A DNA stretch of 64,000 nt from Candidatus Bathyarchaeota archaeon (GCA_018396535.1 JAGTQC010000004.1:62001-126000), one strand, 5' to 3'. Counted from the first letter of the stretch, positions 1 through 7,898 are shown. The notes: a model not told the origin generated them from the sequence alone. Numbers and translations are program-made.

Positions 1-115
1 ATCGCTAGATTCAGGTTTCGTTAGGAGTTTGAATGCTGCTGGTATACGTTATGAGGATTTCATAGCTAGGATAATATCCTATGCCTTAGATAGGTCTAGG
101 AAGTTTAACAAGTGA
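1..115 (+). CDS. C-terminal end of an unidentified protein (cut by the left window edge)
   Basis: From base 2 one plus-strand frame stays open for 37 codons and ends at TGA 113-115. The readable tail includes LNAAGIRYEDFIARIISYAL and ends in a basic RSRKFNK. I do not recognise the family. The other two plus-strand frames close within this stretch, and codon use (agg/aga for Arg, ata for Ile) resembles the neighbours, which supports coding. The last 30 bases overlap the 3' end of the convergent ATP-grasp gene on the minus strand. The upstream part lies outside the window, so function cannot be judged. Confidence 0.45.
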   Translation, partial: SLDSGFVRSLNAAGIRYEDFIARIISYALDRSRKFNK

Positions 116-1144
116 TCTATTATCTAGCTTATCCTCCATGCCATACCTTTCTAGAGCGTACCAGAGGATGGTGCATATTAGCTCGTCGTAGCTATATCCG
201 GCTGCTCTAGCAGCTGTAGGTAGGGCTGAGTGTGCATCTGGATTCGGTATCAATCCTGGTAGAGGGTTGACTTCCATTATGCGTGGTTCACCGTATCTAT
301 CTAGCCTGACGTCTATACGGCATAGATCTCTGCATCCTAGGACTCTAAACGTTTTGAGAGCTATATCTTTAAGCTTGGATTCTAAGCTTAACGGTATATC
401 TGCCGGGCATCGTAGTATATCTAGCGGATTGTTCGGTGTATCCCAAAGCCATTTAGCTTCGTAGGAGTATATGGGGCTAGCTTCCCTCGGTAATTTATCG
501 AGTAGAATCTCTACTATCGGTAGTACGACTGGACTCCTATTACCTAGGATTCCTATAGTGAATTCTCTACCAGGTAGGAATTCCTCGACTATAGCGGGTT
601 GTTTATAAGTCGATATAACCCATGAAACCTGTTTTCTAAGAGCCTCCGCATCCCTGACGAGAGATGTGCTTCTAATACCTTTGCTCGACCCCTCTCTTAG
701 AGGTTTAACTATGAGTGGAAATTCCAGATAGTCTTCGAGCTTCTCTTCAACTGATTCAAACACCTGGAATTTAGGTGATGGCAGCCCATACGATGATAAT
801 ACCTGGTGGGTTAGAGCTTTATCCAGACATATAGCTAGGGTAGCGGGGCCAGATCCGGTATATGGTATACCCAGCATCTCGAGTATGGAAGGTATATGCG
901 ATTCTCTACTCTCACCTCTTAGCCCCTCAGCTATATTGAACACTATATCTGGTTTCTCGCTTCTAAGCCGTAGGTAGGAATCCTCATCGGCTTCGATCTT
1001 CACGACACTACATCCACTCTTCTCTAGAGCTTTAGCTATAGCTTCTACAGTTTCCTCTTCATCATATTCTACATAGTAGTCTTCTGGTAGATCTGATGCG
1101 GCAGGTCTTCTTAGATTATACGTTATACATACCTTCAGCGGCAT
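86..1144 (-). CDS. D-Ala-D-Ala-ligase-like ATP-grasp ligase
   Basis: ATP-grasp enzyme of 352 residues with the layout of D-alanine--D-alanine ligases. The N-terminal domain carries DIVFNIAEGLRGESRESHIP, as in Ddl proteins. The central ATP-binding part has PLIVKPLREGSSKG, VEEFLPGREFTIGILG follows, and the C-terminal metal-binding signature is RIMEVNPLPGL. The family joins a carboxylate (through an acyl phosphate) to an amine. Archaea have no peptidoglycan, so a D-Ala-D-Ala product is unlikely. The gene lies 27 bases downstream of lysine 2,3-aminomutase on the same strand, so the two are probably co-transcribed, and beta-lysine or a beta-lysine conjugate is an inferred substrate. The sequence fits Ddl better than LysX/RimK. 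Start is ATG 1144. Family assignment is secure; substrate is unknown. Confidence 0.85.
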   Translation of the reverse strand: MPLKVCITYNLRRPAASDLPEDYYVEYDEEETVEAIAKALEKSGCSVVKIEADEDSYLRLRSEKPDIVFNIAEGLRGESRESHIPSILEMLGIPYTGSGPATLAICLDKALTHQVLSSYGLPSPKFQVFESVEEKLEDYLEFPLIVKPLREGSSKGIRSTSLVRDAEALRKQVSWVISTYKQPAIVEEFLPGREFTIGILGNRSPVVLPIVEILLDKLPREASPIYSYEAKWLWDTPNNPLDILRCPADIPLSLESKLKDIALKTFRVLGCRDLCRIDVRLDRYGEPRIMEVNPLPGLIPNPDAHSALPTAARAAGYSYDELICTILWYALERYGMEDKLDNRSLVKLPRPI

Positions 1145-1171
1145 AGCTCTTCTAATAGCCTCCCTTTAAGT

Positions 1172-2287
1172 CTAGGGAGGCGTAGCGTAGGCTATAGCCT
1201 CCTCCTCTATGGGAGGCTGCGGATACACGTATATATTGCCTTCATAGTTCCTGAGGATCACCTTATCCTTATCGAATGCTACTATATAGTTTGGTTGAAT
1301 CGGTATTTTACCCCCGCCGCCCGGAGCATCTATAACGTATCTAGGTATAGCTAAACCAGATGTATAGCCTATAAGCGATTCGAGTATCTTTATACCCGTC
1401 TCTACTCTGGTTCTGAAGTGGGATGCCCCCTTAACTAGATCCATCTGGAATAGGTAGTATGGCCTAACACGTATCTTTAATAGTTTATGTAGGAGTTCCT
1501 TCATAACCTTGGGGTCGTCGTTGACCCCCTTCAATAGTACGGATTGATTACCTAGTGGTATACCCGCATCTGCTAGTAATCCGCATGCTCTTTCACTCTC
1601 CTCCGTTATCTCTCTAGGATGATTGAAGTGTACGTTAACATATAGTGGATGATATTTCTTCAATATACTGCATAGCTTAGGGGTTATCCTTTGCGGTAGT
1701 GTACAGGGCATTCTAGATCCTATTCTTACAATCTCCACATGCTGTATAGCTCTAACCTTACCTAATATGCGATCTAGAGTCTCATCTGGAAGCATGAATG
1801 GATCTCCACCGGAGAGTAGTACATCTCTTATAGATGGGTTACCCTTGATATACTCTATCTGTTTAGCCCATTCATCCATAGACAACCTCGCAGGGGATCT
1901 TCCCACCATCCTCTTCCTAGTACAGAATCTACAGTATGTAGCGCATACGGTTGATACACACATAAGAACTCTATCAGGGTATCTATGAACTAAACCTGGT
2001 ACGGGGCTATCTCCCTCTTCATCTAGCGGATCCTCAATTCCGTACGGGTCTTTAAGTTCTAGTGGGCTAGGTATACACTGCATCCATATGGGATCGCCAA
2101 CCTCCTCTATGAGGTTGAAGTAGTATCTAGAAACTCTCATAGGATATACGGATACAACGGCTTTGAGAGGTTCTATATCGATCCTAAATTTCTCCGTTAT
2201 CTGCTCTGGTTTAGTGATAAGGTCTTTAAGAAGGGTTCTCCAATCCTCTTCTACCACTCCCCTCTCCAGCCCTCCCTCTAAAACCAA
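1172..2287 (-). CDS. kamA: L-lysine 2,3-aminomutase (radical SAM, KamA family)
   Basis: Radical-SAM, PLP-dependent enzyme of 371 residues that interconverts L-lysine and L-beta-lysine. The Fe-S cluster motif CX3CX2C is present as CATYCRFCTRKR. The PLP lysine sits in the family motif DAPGGGGK. Aspartates at the two places used by clostridial KamA to hold the substrate amine are kept (FQMDL and the D of DAPGGGGK), which favours lysine over glutamate. The start is TTG at 2287, with a TATA-like AAAAGCTTATATC about 26 bases upstream, so the transcript is probably leaderless. It is followed after 27 bases by an ATP-grasp ligase. Beta-lysine is known in archaea as the precursor of the osmolyte N-epsilon-acetyl-beta-lysine; no adjacent AblB-type acetyltransferase is seen here, which suggests another use. 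Confidence 0.9.
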   Translation of the reverse strand: MVLEGGLERGVVEEDWRTLLKDLITKPEQITEKFRIDIEPLKAVVSVYPMRVSRYYFNLIEEVGDPIWMQCIPSPLELKDPYGIEDPLDEEGDSPVPGLVHRYPDRVLMCVSTVCATYCRFCTRKRMVGRSPARLSMDEWAKQIEYIKGNPSIRDVLLSGGDPFMLPDETLDRILGKVRAIQHVEIVRIGSRMPCTLPQRITPKLCSILKKYHPLYVNVHFNHPREITEESERACGLLADAGIPLGNQSVLLKGVNDDPKVMKELLHKLLKIRVRPYYLFQMDLVKGASHFRTRVETGIKILESLIGYTSGLAIPRYVIDAPGGGGKIPIQPNYIVAFDKDKVILRNYEGNIYVYPQPPIEEEAIAYATPP

Positions 2288-2589
2288 AGATCGTGATGAT
2301 ACATTGTAGATATAAGCTTTTCTAAATGCTTCTAACCACTCAGGTATACTATACTAGGAGGTTGCAGGTTAGGTTAAGCTATACTGAAAACTGCTACTCT
2401 ATCGCTATGTATACTTTAGGGATGTAGTTGGAAGATTTATTCAGATCGCATACTACCAGTTTCGGAAAATACACTTGTAGCTGTATAGATTTGTTGGTGT
2501 ACCTCTCCTCGTATAGAGTGTATGGTTATCTAGAGAAGCTTGATGGGTTTATAGTGATCTCTAGGTGTAGGTATACTAGACTAGTAACT
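2288..2589. other. Intergenic stretch between kamA and ppcA
   Basis: About 300 bases. The first 35 bases hold the kamA promoter. The rest contains one weak plus-strand reading frame (TTG 2428 to TAG 2596-2598, 56 codons, reading MEDLFRSHTT...) that runs 9 bases into the convergent ppcA 3' end. It has no clear ribosome-binding site and no well-spaced TATA box, and I do not recognise it. No tRNA or strong hairpin is seen. Confidence 0.5.
2309..2321 (-). promoter_or_regulatory. TATA box of the kamA operon
   Basis: On the minus strand the sequence reads AAAAGCTTATATC, centred about 26 bases ahead of the TTG start at 2287. That is the normal distance from an archaeal TATA box to the transcription start, so the message would begin at or next to the start codon. 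Confidence 0.5.
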
Positions 2590-4155
2590 TTAGCCTAGGA
2601 ATCTTCTAAGCATGGCTGCTTTAACCAAGTAGTCTTCGGAATCCTTCCTACCTAGAAGGAATGCTATTAGGAAGCTGTTAACTGTGTTAAGGTATAGCTT
2701 ATCATCTAAGCTAGCTGCTCCAAGCTTTATACCTAGATTCTCTGCTTCAGATAGATCCTCAATATACATATCTAGTACATCGCTCGGTATACTTCTACAA
2801 TACTTCTCTAGTAGATCTATATTCTCCATGTTTACGTGGCGTGCAGCATAGCTTAGATCGACGTGGATCTTAACGTATAGATCTTTCACTATATTCCACT
2901 CGTATTCGTTTAGTTCGGTTAGAGATGATAAGCCTATAAACTCTGGTGGTATACCTAGACTGTAGAGTGCGGATACATATGGTATGGCTCTGGGGAGTTT
3001 AACCGGGCCTACACTCCTAGTATACCCGTATAAGCCTATATGTAGTCTTCTAGCTCTTCTAGCTGGGACCAGCGTTGCTACATCGTTTACGAGTTTAGCT
3101 AGCTTGGTAACCTCTTTCTGATATCTGCTTACTAGCTTATTTAGTATCGATACTATGTTATCCATATTCGTCTCCACATAGTCTGCTAGATCATCCAGAT
3201 AGTATGATTCATCCTTCTTGAATACCTTACCTATATACTCTATGGCTTTCGCTACGATGTTTATAGGGTGGTCATACTTGAAGGATGATTGTATGGTTAC
3301 GGTTTTGTAACCTCTATACTCTTCTAAAGCATTCTCTATATTCTGTGGTGATATATGTCCTCTAAACGGTGGAGGGCCGCCGCCTATTACAGGGTATATA
3401 TCTATCCTATACTCCTCCATAAGCCTATAAATCTTAGCTAACGCTATCTTCGCTAGTATGGTTGCCGGTATTAATCCATAGTTTAAAGCCGGATCGGATC
3501 TAGCTATGAATACTCTTAGATACTTGGGTTTTATCTTAGCGATGTAGCCTCCGACTATGGTATCTAGTTTAAGTATGCTATCCATATCCTCTAGTAGGGG
3601 TATGACCTCTATAGATTCAGGCTTCGTAGAGCCTATTATATCCGATAGGGGTGTATTATCGAATAGCTTGATAGAATTCCTACTAGCTATTAAGCTTCGA
3701 TAGGTTTCGTAGACTGTTAGGATATCTCTAGGTGATGTAGTTAGGGGTAGTATAACCTCGAATACTGGTGGGTTTTCTAAGCCGCATATGGTTTTAACGT
3801 AGTCGTAGAATCTAGGGATGGTTTCTAGACATTCTATGAAGCTCTTCCTCTCTATAGTCTCTACGAATGGGTTGGGTAGCCTATATGTTAGGAAGTATTC
3901 TTCACCGAGTTTATGTTCTGTGAAGAAGCTTTTATCGATAAATAGTAGTTTACGTACTACATGGATATCCGCATCCTTACCTTCCCAATCCCACATCTGT
4001 TCGTCTATGTTAAGTTTTCTAAAGACGTAGTATGCCTCGTATACTTCATCATCGCCATCTAGTATATCGGTACCGCGTAGCCATGGAGGTGTGAAGACGT
4101 TATCAGGATGCTGTGTAGACATAGTCGCTGGTATCTTCCTATCTATTCTAGACAA
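2590..4155 (-). CDS. ppcA: Phosphoenolpyruvate carboxylase, archaeal type
   Basis: Archaeal-type PEP carboxylase of 521 residues, which makes oxaloacetate from PEP and bicarbonate and so refills the C4 pool. The N-terminal family signature is plain: IPATMSTQHPDN at about residues 8-19. Further conserved stretches include GGGPPPFRGH and a C-terminal region typical of this short form, which is about 500 residues against roughly 900 in bacterial enzymes. The start is TTG 4155; no ATG lies in a better place. It is transcribed away from rps11 across a 120-base region with the palindromic TATA sequence at 4217-4230. It appears to be a single-gene unit. Confidence 0.93.
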   Translation of the reverse strand: MSRIDRKIPATMSTQHPDNVFTPPWLRGTDILDGDDEVYEAYYVFRKLNIDEQMWDWEGKDADIHVVRKLLFIDKSFFTEHKLGEEYFLTYRLPNPFVETIERKSFIECLETIPRFYDYVKTICGLENPPVFEVILPLTTSPRDILTVYETYRSLIASRNSIKLFDNTPLSDIIGSTKPESIEVIPLLEDMDSILKLDTIVGGYIAKIKPKYLRVFIARSDPALNYGLIPATILAKIALAKIYRLMEEYRIDIYPVIGGGPPPFRGHISPQNIENALEEYRGYKTVTIQSSFKYDHPINIVAKAIEYIGKVFKKDESYYLDDLADYVETNMDNIVSILNKLVSRYQKEVTKLAKLVNDVATLVPARRARRLHIGLYGYTRSVGPVKLPRAIPYVSALYSLGIPPEFIGLSSLTELNEYEWNIVKDLYVKIHVDLSYAARHVNMENIDLLEKYCRSIPSDVLDMYIEDLSEAENLGIKLGAASLDDKLYLNTVNSFLIAFLLGRKDSEDYLVKAAMLRRFLG

Positions 4156-4216
4156 TCTAACCCTCTACCAGACAAGTATAATCTTGGATATAAGGGTTAG
4201 TGTAGGAGCTCTACTG

Positions 4217-4230
4217 TTTAAATATTTAAA
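4217..4230. promoter_or_regulatory. Palindromic TATA element between ppcA and rps11
   Basis: TTTAAATATTTAAA is a perfect 14-base palindrome between two divergent genes. It lies 46 bases before the rps11 start and about 62 bases before the ppcA start. A palindromic TATA box could in principle direct TBP in either orientation. Divergent use is inferred from position; rps11 is the better-spaced client. Confidence 0.5.
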
Positions 4231-4275
4231 TCTAGGGTTTCTACCTTCTTATCGGTATCTGAGGGTTGGATAGAT

Positions 4276-4686
4276 TTGAGTGGGGAATCTAAGAGGGAGG
4301 TAAAGGAGAGGTGGGGTATAGCTCACATATACAGTTCATCGAATAATACGATAGTCCATATAACAGATCTTAGTGGTAGGGAGACTATAGCTATGGGTAT
4401 AGGTGGTATGTTTGTTAAGGCTGATAGGTTAGGCGGGTCTCCGTATGCTGCTGTGAGAGCTGCTATGCATGCAGCTACGATAGCTAAGGATAAGGGTATA
4501 ACTGCTCTACATATAAAGGTTAGGGCTCCTGGTGGTGTTAAATCTAAGACTCCTGGACCTGGAGCTATGCATGCTATAAGGGTTCTAGCTAGATCGGGGT
4601 TTAAGATAGGTCGTATCGAGGATGTAACACCTATACCGCATGATGGTACTAGGCGTCCAGGAGGTAGGAGGGGTAGGAGGGTTTAG
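4276..4686 (+). CDS. rps11: Small ribosomal subunit protein uS11
   Basis: uS11 of 136 residues, complete, a platform protein of the 30S subunit next to the 16S rRNA 3' domain. The archaeal start [20 protein letters not shown] and the basic C-terminal tail ([13 protein letters not shown]) are present. The start is TTG 4276. In many archaea uS13, uS4, uS11 and Rpo3 form one operon. Here uS11 stands alone, faces the opposite way and converges on rps4-rps13 with only 20 bases between the stop codons. rpoD (Rpo3) does not follow it. Confidence 0.96.
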   Translation: MSGESKREVKERWGIAHIYSSSNNTIVHITDLSGRETIAMGIGGMFVKADRLGGSPYAAVRAAMHAATIAKDKGITALHIKVRAPGGVKSKTPGPGAMHAIRVLARSGFKIGRIEDVTPIPHDGTRRPGGRRGRRV

Positions 4687-4706
4687 TGGATCCTTTATCC
4701 TGCCTT

Positions 4707-5234
4707 TTAGGTTGCTGTAGCTAGGATCCTTCTAACCGGGTGATCTGGATTGTTATACGGGCTTTTATAGGAGTATCTTATAAGCTCCTCCTCCCCTCTC
4801 ATAACCATGTATGATGGTATTCTAACTATCTTATCCCCTACCGCTATATGTCCATGGACTATCATCTGTCTAGCCTGTATTATCGTTTTGGCAAGTCCTA
4901 GTTTATAGACTAGGGTTTGTAGTCTTCTATCGAGTAGATCTTCGACTTTAAGATCTAGGATCCTATCTAGATCTGCATCCTTTGATAGTATACCCATATC
5001 GTATAGCTTATCTATGAGTATCCTAGCCTCCCTCTCCCTCTCTTCTGGTGGTAGAGCTAGGAGGGTTCTAGCTCTATGTCTAAACTTAGATAGCATAGTC
5101 TGGTACTTCCATAGCTCCCTCTTATTCCTAAGCCCATACTCTCCTACTAGTCTAAGCTCCTCCTGTAGTCTAGCAGTATCCCATGGTCTACGTGGTGTTT
5201 CATACTTCTTCCTAGGCTTCTTAGGATCACCCAT
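4707..5234 (-). CDS. rps4: Small ribosomal subunit protein uS4
   Basis: uS4 of 175 residues, an early-assembly 16S rRNA-binding protein. The N-terminal basic segment (KKPRKKYETPRRPWD) and a C-terminal S4 RNA-binding domain (about residues 103-165, with LGLAKTIIQARQMIVHGHI) are clear. It starts at ATG 5234, only 3 bases after the rps13 stop, so the two genes are translated from one message. The gene converges on rps11. Confidence 0.96.
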   Translation of the reverse strand: MGDPKKPRKKYETPRRPWDTARLQEELRLVGEYGLRNKRELWKYQTMLSKFRHRARTLLALPPEEREREARILIDKLYDMGILSKDADLDRILDLKVEDLLDRRLQTLVYKLGLAKTIIQARQMIVHGHIAVGDKIVRIPSYMVMRGEEELIRYSYKSPYNNPDHPVRRILATAT

Positions 5235-5237
5235 ACC

Positions 5238-5690
5238 CTACTTCTTCCTCCTAACCACACCTACAGTCCTACCCTTCCTACCAGTAGTCCTAGTCTTCTG
5301 CCCTCTAACCTTCAATCCTAAAGCGTGTCTTATACCCTTCCAGCATCTAATCTCCTTCATAAACTCTATATCCATCCTTTGTCTAAGCTCCCATTCGCCA
5401 CCGATTAGAAGCTCATCCCTCCCATTCTCAGGTGCTCTCTGCCTATTCAGTAGGAAGCCTCTTATACCGTAATCCCACGGCCTCCTGAATACATCCTCTA
5501 CTCTTTTAACTTCATCCTCGGTTAGGAAGCCTATCCTCCTATCCGGGTTTATACCTGCTACATGAGCTATAGCATAGCCTAGCCTAACACCTATACCTCT
5601 AATCGAAGCTAGGCCATACGGTACTTTAAGAGATCCATCTACATCGTGCCCAGCTATACGGATGATAGGCTTATACTCCCTACTACTCAA
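5238..5690 (-). CDS. rps13: Small ribosomal subunit protein uS13
   Basis: uS13, 150 residues from the start chosen here. It sits in the 30S head and contacts the 50S subunit through an intersubunit bridge. Archaeal uS13 normally begins just before (E/Y)K-IVRIA, and TTG 5690 gives exactly M-SSREYKPIIRIAGHDVDG. The frame stays open for 16 more codons to a TTG at 5738, but those codons overlap a good TATA box at 5715-5728, so the longer start is unlikely. Helix-two-turn-helix features (LASIRGIGVRLGYAIAHVAG) and the basic tail (KTRTTGRKGRTVGV) are visible. It is first in a two-gene operon with rps4. Confidence 0.93.
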   Translation of the reverse strand: MSSREYKPIIRIAGHDVDGSLKVPYGLASIRGIGVRLGYAIAHVAGINPDRRIGFLTEDEVKRVEDVFRRPWDYGIRGFLLNRQRAPENGRDELLIGGEWELRQRMDIEFMKEIRCWKGIRHALGLKVRGQKTRTTGRKGRTVGVVRRKK

Positions 5691-5714
5691 CCCTACATCA
5701 AACCCTATAACGCG

Positions 5715-5728
5715 TATATTTAAATATT
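5715..5728 (-). promoter_or_regulatory. TATA box of the rps13-rps4 operon
   Basis: The plus strand reads TATATTTAAATATT; the minus-strand equivalent is centred about 31 bases before the TTG start at 5690. This spacing predicts a very short leader and decides between the two possible uS13 starts. Confidence 0.6.
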
Positions 5729-5745
5729 CACGAAGCAAACATAAG

Positions 5746-5755
5746 GTTTAAAAAC
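5746..5755 (+). promoter_or_regulatory. TATA box of tRNA-Asn
   Basis: GTTTAAAAAC lies 30 bases before the first base of tRNA-Asn, the usual archaeal distance for a tRNA promoter. Confidence 0.55.
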
Positions 5756-5784
5756 TAGACGATTAGAGAAAATCAAAACTTGAT

Positions 5785-5857
5785 GCCGCCGTAGCTCAGC
5801 CAGGTAGAGCAGCGGGCTGTTAACCCGTTGGTCGTCGGTTCGAATCCGACCGGCGGC
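5785..5857 (+). tRNA. tRNA-Asn (anticodon GTT)
   Basis: A full cloverleaf can be drawn: acceptor GCCGCCG/CGGCGGC (7 bp), D stem GCTC/GAGC, anticodon stem GCGGG/CCCGT with loop CTGTTAA, and T stem GTCGG/CCGAC with TTCGAAT loop. The anticodon is GTT, so it reads Asn codons. It is 73 bases long, has no intron, and the CCA end is not encoded (GTC follows). Confidence 0.97.
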
Positions 5858-6418
5858 GTCATCTATAATCTTTGAAATAGATCGTAGATTCTTCTACCCT
5901 ACTTCTTCTAAAACCTTGTATTTATCTATATGGTGGAAATGTTCATCGATTATTCTAGCTGTGGTTGATGCATATTCGTTATCGTAATCTCTACCCGGTT
6001 ATCCCTAAATCTAGATTTAGGTATGGTGGAGCCGGCTCCCCGTTTTCATAGAGGTTTGATCTTGAATCCTCTACTTATTCATGGATTTCTTTATCATCTT
6101 TATTTTTCAGAAGAGTATCTACCGTTTGTTCAAATCTTTGTATACTTCTTAGAAGGGTGGGAGAATAATGTTTGGAAGATGTATTCTTGGATACTGTATT
6201 CCTAGAGGATGCTGATGTATGAGAGGTTTAGATTTACCGGTACCTTTTCAGAAGGGTTCTTCTAGAGATTCTTAGCTAAGCTTGGTAGTGTTTTAGCTTC
6301 ATCTTCTGTTATCGGTTTGAGGTTGTAGAGGTTTACCGGTAGTTTTATAGGAATGTGGGGTTGTGTATCTATTGGGGAGCTTTATATTGGAAGGGGTTTT
6401 GATCTAGCATGATGGAGG
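5858..6418. other. Gene-poor stretch with two perfect palindromes and possible gene remains
   Basis: No convincing intact gene in 560 bases. Two perfect palindromes sit close together: CCTAAATCTAGATTTAGG at 6004-6021 and GGAGCCGGCTCC at 6028-6039. On the minus strand a frame reads SSPIDTQPHIPIKLPVNLYN and on through LKPITEDEAKTLPSLAKNL to a TAG, without any start codon. The same frame after the stop gives KNPSEKVPVNLNL, echoing the KLPVNLYNL segment, so this may be a decayed, partly repeated coding sequence. A plus-strand frame at 6023-6205 has composition unlike the neighbouring genes and was not accepted. A TATA-like TTTATATT at 6381-6388 fits the amidase downstream. Confidence 0.4.
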
Positions 6419-7357
6419 GTGTGGGGTGTCTGCTTGGTGAGGGTTAGCTTTAGGGATATAGGTTTAAGGTATACTTTAAGTCCTTATGAGAAGCCGGTAG
6501 CATATGTGAAACCTGGGGGTTTGATCGTAGTCGAGGTTGAGGATGCTTCTTCTGGGCAGATAAGGAAGCCGGGTGATGTAAGGGATAGGGGTAGGATACC
6601 CTTCGGGAATCCTCTAGTAGGGCCTATATATGTGGAGGGTGCGAAGCCTGGGGGATCCGTAATCGTGACTATAGAGGATATCAAACCGACGATAGGTCAG
6701 GGTGCGATATACTTCTCAGATTTTACTGAGAGGTATCTTACAGAGGTTCCTATACTAAGGTTTATGAGAACGGCTTTCCCGTATAGGATGAAGATATGTA
6801 GGATAGAGGGTGATACAGTCTTCTTCGATGGGTTGAAGCTTCCCTATAAGCCTATGGTTGGTACTATAGGGACGGCGCCTTATCTAGAGGTTGAGAGTGT
6901 ATCTTCAAGCCTCCTTCCAGGTAGGCATGGTGGGAATATGGATATACCAGATATCTGTCCTGGGAGTAGGGTAAGCCTCCCAGTATTCTATGAGGGGGCT
7001 CTACTCTATGTTGGGGATGTGCATGCGATACAGGGTGATGGCGAGATCTCCGGTACGGCTATAGAGATGCCTGCTGAGGTAGCTCTTAGGATCGATATCT
7101 CCGAGCAGGGTTTAAGATGGCCTAGGATAGAGAGTGGGGAGGAGATGATGTGTATCGCAACTACGGGTTCTGGAAGAAGCTTTGAGGATGCTGTAAGGAT
7201 AGCGTTTCTAGAATTAGCGTTGTGGATTGAGGAAAGGTATGGTATAGATAGGTTTGATGGATTGATGATCTGCTCCATAGCTGGGAAGATCAGGGTTGGG
7301 AATCTATGGTCTTTAGCTGCGAAGATCGAGAAGAGGTATCTAGATAGATCGTTGTAG
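6419..7357 (+). CDS. Acetamidase/formamidase family protein
   Basis: Protein of 312 residues of the FmdA/AmdA family, which hydrolyses short amides such as formamide and acetamide to the acid and ammonia. Conserved elements include VVEVEDASSGQI, GNPLVGPIYVEGAKPGGS, GRHGGNMDIPDI, DVHAIQGDGEISGTAIE and a C-terminal MICSIAGKIRVGN. The shorter archaeal/clostridial form is about 300 residues, as here. GTG 6419 gives the longest frame. TTG 6434 or GTG 6437 (giving VRVSFRDIGLRY) would suit the GGAGG at 6414-6418 and the GGGGTG at 6423-6428 better. It stands alone between two gene-poor stretches. Exact amide substrate is not predictable. Confidence 0.88.
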   Translation: MWGVCLVRVSFRDIGLRYTLSPYEKPVAYVKPGGLIVVEVEDASSGQIRKPGDVRDRGRIPFGNPLVGPIYVEGAKPGGSVIVTIEDIKPTIGQGAIYFSDFTERYLTEVPILRFMRTAFPYRMKICRIEGDTVFFDGLKLPYKPMVGTIGTAPYLEVESVSSSLLPGRHGGNMDIPDICPGSRVSLPVFYEGALLYVGDVHAIQGDGEISGTAIEMPAEVALRIDISEQGLRWPRIESGEEMMCIATTGSGRSFEDAVRIAFLELALWIEERYGIDRFDGLMICSIAGKIRVGNLWSLAAKIEKRYLDRSL

Positions 7358-7751
7358 ATACACAGTTTGTTAAGCTAGATGCAGCTCATATCTAACTATA
7401 GATCTATAACAGTGTATCCTTCCCATCATAGATTCTCTTCAACAACTCTACTCATCAGCTCTCGTAAACCTCTAATCCTTGATACCCCCACTATCAGGAA
7501 TAGGTTGTAGAGGATAACACCCCCAGTTTTCAGAAGCTTAGCATCCCTACCCTAGCAATCCTCGATCAATCCTACACACCTAGAAATCATACATAAGAAT
7601 AGCTAAGATCGCTAACATCATAGACCCCGACGATATATTCCAAACAAAATAAACACATCACATACTAGCTATGGGTAAACCCCATACCGGATATCATGGA
7701 TAAATATAGGGGGGTATAGAAATACTCAAACACCCCTAATGATAAGGCTAT
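7358..7751. other. Gene-poor stretch before tRNA-Glu, possible minus-strand gene remnant
   Basis: No intact gene in 394 bases. On the minus strand, roughly 7430-7560, an in-frame run reads GRDAKLLKTGGVILYNLFLI followed by VGVSRIRGLRELMSRVVEENL and a stop. It is preceded by an in-frame TAG and has no start codon. It looks like the end of a lost gene, but I do not recognise the family. Base composition near 7600-7740 is AT-rich with no strong hairpin. Confidence 0.35.
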
Positions 7752-7825
7752 GCTCCGGGCGGGATTTGAACCCGCGACCCCTGGCTCGAAAGGCCAGGAT
7801 ACTTACCAGGCTATACGACCGGAGC
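7752..7825 (-). tRNA. tRNA-Glu (anticodon TTC)
   Basis: Read on the minus strand: acceptor GCTCCGG/CCGGAGC, D stem GTAT/GTAT with two G-U pairs, anticodon stem CTGGC/GCCAG with loop CTTTCGA (anticodon TTC), variable region GGGTC, T stem GCGGG/CCCGC with TTCAAAT loop. It is 74 bases, has no intron, and CCA is not encoded. Confidence 0.96.
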
Positions 7826-7857
7826 CCCCGAATGGTTCACTATTACCCTATGGCTAG

Positions 7858-7864
7858 ATTAAAG
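7858..7864. promoter_or_regulatory. Possible shared TATA region of tRNA-Glu and the nucleotidyltransferase gene
   Basis: ATTAAAG followed by a T-run lies about 35 bases before tRNA-Glu on the minus strand and about 38 bases before the TTG start at 7899 on the plus strand. It is the only AT-rich element between the two divergent genes. The assignment is from spacing only. Confidence 0.35.
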
Positions 7865-7898
7865 TTTTTCTTTTCATAGCATCGTATAGATTTTAGCC

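Noticed and set aside
86-1144. ATP-grasp gene as LysX of lysine synthesis
   Set aside because: Motifs and length fit D-Ala-D-Ala ligase (GESRESHIP region, EVNPLPGL) better than the RimK/LysX type, and no LysW is adjacent.
2428-2598. Plus-strand reading frame of 56 codons (TTG start) between kamA and ppcA
   Set aside because: No ribosome-binding site, no well-spaced TATA box, unusual composition and overlap with the convergent ppcA end; not enough to call a gene.
6023-6205. Plus-strand reading frame rich in Phe, Tyr and Trp in the gap after tRNA-Asn
   Set aside because: Its codon use is unlike neighbouring genes, it begins inside a palindrome cluster, and the opposite strand shows the better coding-like signal.
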